Shown: positions 5,746 to 5,977 of the stretch, one piece after another
Position numbering within the stretch: the stretch's first letter is position 1
How the letters are laid out: every line of letters starts with the position of its first letter
DNA from: Candidatus Bipolaricaulota bacterium
GTDB lineage: Bacteria; Bipolaricaulota; Bipolaricaulia; M55B111
Assembly: GCA_018334615.1 (NCBI GenBank)
Contig: JAGXLP010000075.1
Coordinates: 1-5,977 of the forward strand
Length of the DNA: 5,977 nt
Reading direction: 5' to 3'
Program-made: the position numbers and the translations under genes
Notes under the pieces: generated by a model
Told to the model about the DNA's origin: nothing
Database searches by the model: none
Seen by the model: the letters and a program-made list of their open reading frames with translations, nothing else

Positions 5746-5977
5746 TTGTCAAACACTAAATTTGTAGTTGTTCTTATCCTGGCCCTGGCGCTGGGGTTTG
5801 GTGGAGGTTATCTAGCACAGATGGTAGGTGGAGGCGGTGACGTGTCCGATCTTTCGGATAAAGTTAGCGCAATAAGTGACAAAGTTGGAGGTCTCCAGGA
5901 GAAGGTTGGAAAAATGCCCGATGATCTGGCGTCCTTTGCCACCGTTGACGAAGTAAGCGCGTTAAAATCGGACATAA
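5746..5977 (+). CDS. secreted or membrane-anchored coiled-coil protein (partial, cut by right edge)
   Basis: Only the first 77 residues are visible. After MSNTK comes a hydrophobic segment (about 6-27) that could be a signal peptide or a membrane anchor, though a lipoprotein cysteine is missing. A Gly-run (28-31) follows. From V33 the sequence has a strict seven-residue period: V33, V40, V47, V54 and L61 in one core position and L36, I43, L50 and M57 in the other, with polar or small residues between. That is a short parallel coiled coil of about four heptads. P58 ends it, and weaker coil-like spacing resumes at V67, V70 and L73. Position after bamA suggests an envelope function such as a Skp/OmpH-like periplasmic chaperone or an outer-membrane-tethering spacer protein, but no Skp sequence motif can be seen in the visible part. 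Family not recognised. Confidence 0.75.
   Translation, partial: MSNTKFVVVLILALALGFGGGYLAQMVGGGGDVSDLSDKVSAISDKVGGLQEKVGKMPDDLASFATVDEVSALKSDI

Overview
This window most likely comes from a diderm (outer-membrane-bearing) bacterium. The evidence is a complete BamA/Omp85 outer-membrane insertase with signal peptide, five POTRA repeats, a beta-barrel and a C-terminal aromatic beta-signal. It sits directly behind yraN and yifB, two housekeeping genes that often neighbour each other in Firmicutes. That mixture, with moderate GC by eye and mostly A/G-rich Shine-Dalgarno sequences, would fit a diderm Firmicute such as Halanaerobiales. The lineage is inference only.

Layout. Positions 1-213 are mostly non-coding. 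They hold a possible N-terminal fragment of a minus-strand gene running off the left edge (weak) and a 75-bp hairpin with near-perfect 20-bp terminal inverted repeats (103-177). Positions 214-1476 (minus) encode a homocysteine S-methyltransferase-type protein. It is the N-terminal module of a cobalamin-dependent methionine synthase, followed by what looks like a shortened and truncated pterin-binding domain. Positions 1477-1674 separate divergent transcription units. They contain a possible 47-aa minus-strand small ORF ending 2 nt before the methyltransferase, a candidate plus-strand promoter and a perfect 11-bp inverted repeat.

From 1675 rightward is a tight plus-strand run of yraN (UPF0102 nuclease-fold protein), yifB/comM (AAA+ Mg-chelatase-like ATPase) and bamA. 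It ends with the start of a small secreted or membrane-anchored coiled-coil protein cut by the right edge. Gaps between the first three genes are 4-5 nt, so they are probably one transcript. The last gene begins 51 nt after bamA with its own ribosome-binding site. The operon joins DNA-processing functions (yraN, yifB) to envelope biogenesis (bamA and the coiled-coil gene, possibly a Skp/OmpH-like or other periplasmic-spanning protein).

Most of the window is ordinary housekeeping sequence. The parts worth a second look are the hairpin element, the eroded MetH-like gene beside it, the divergent control region with its small ORF, and the heptad-repeat protein at the right edge. I see no CRISPR array, rRNA, tRNA, intact transposase or clear new defence system.
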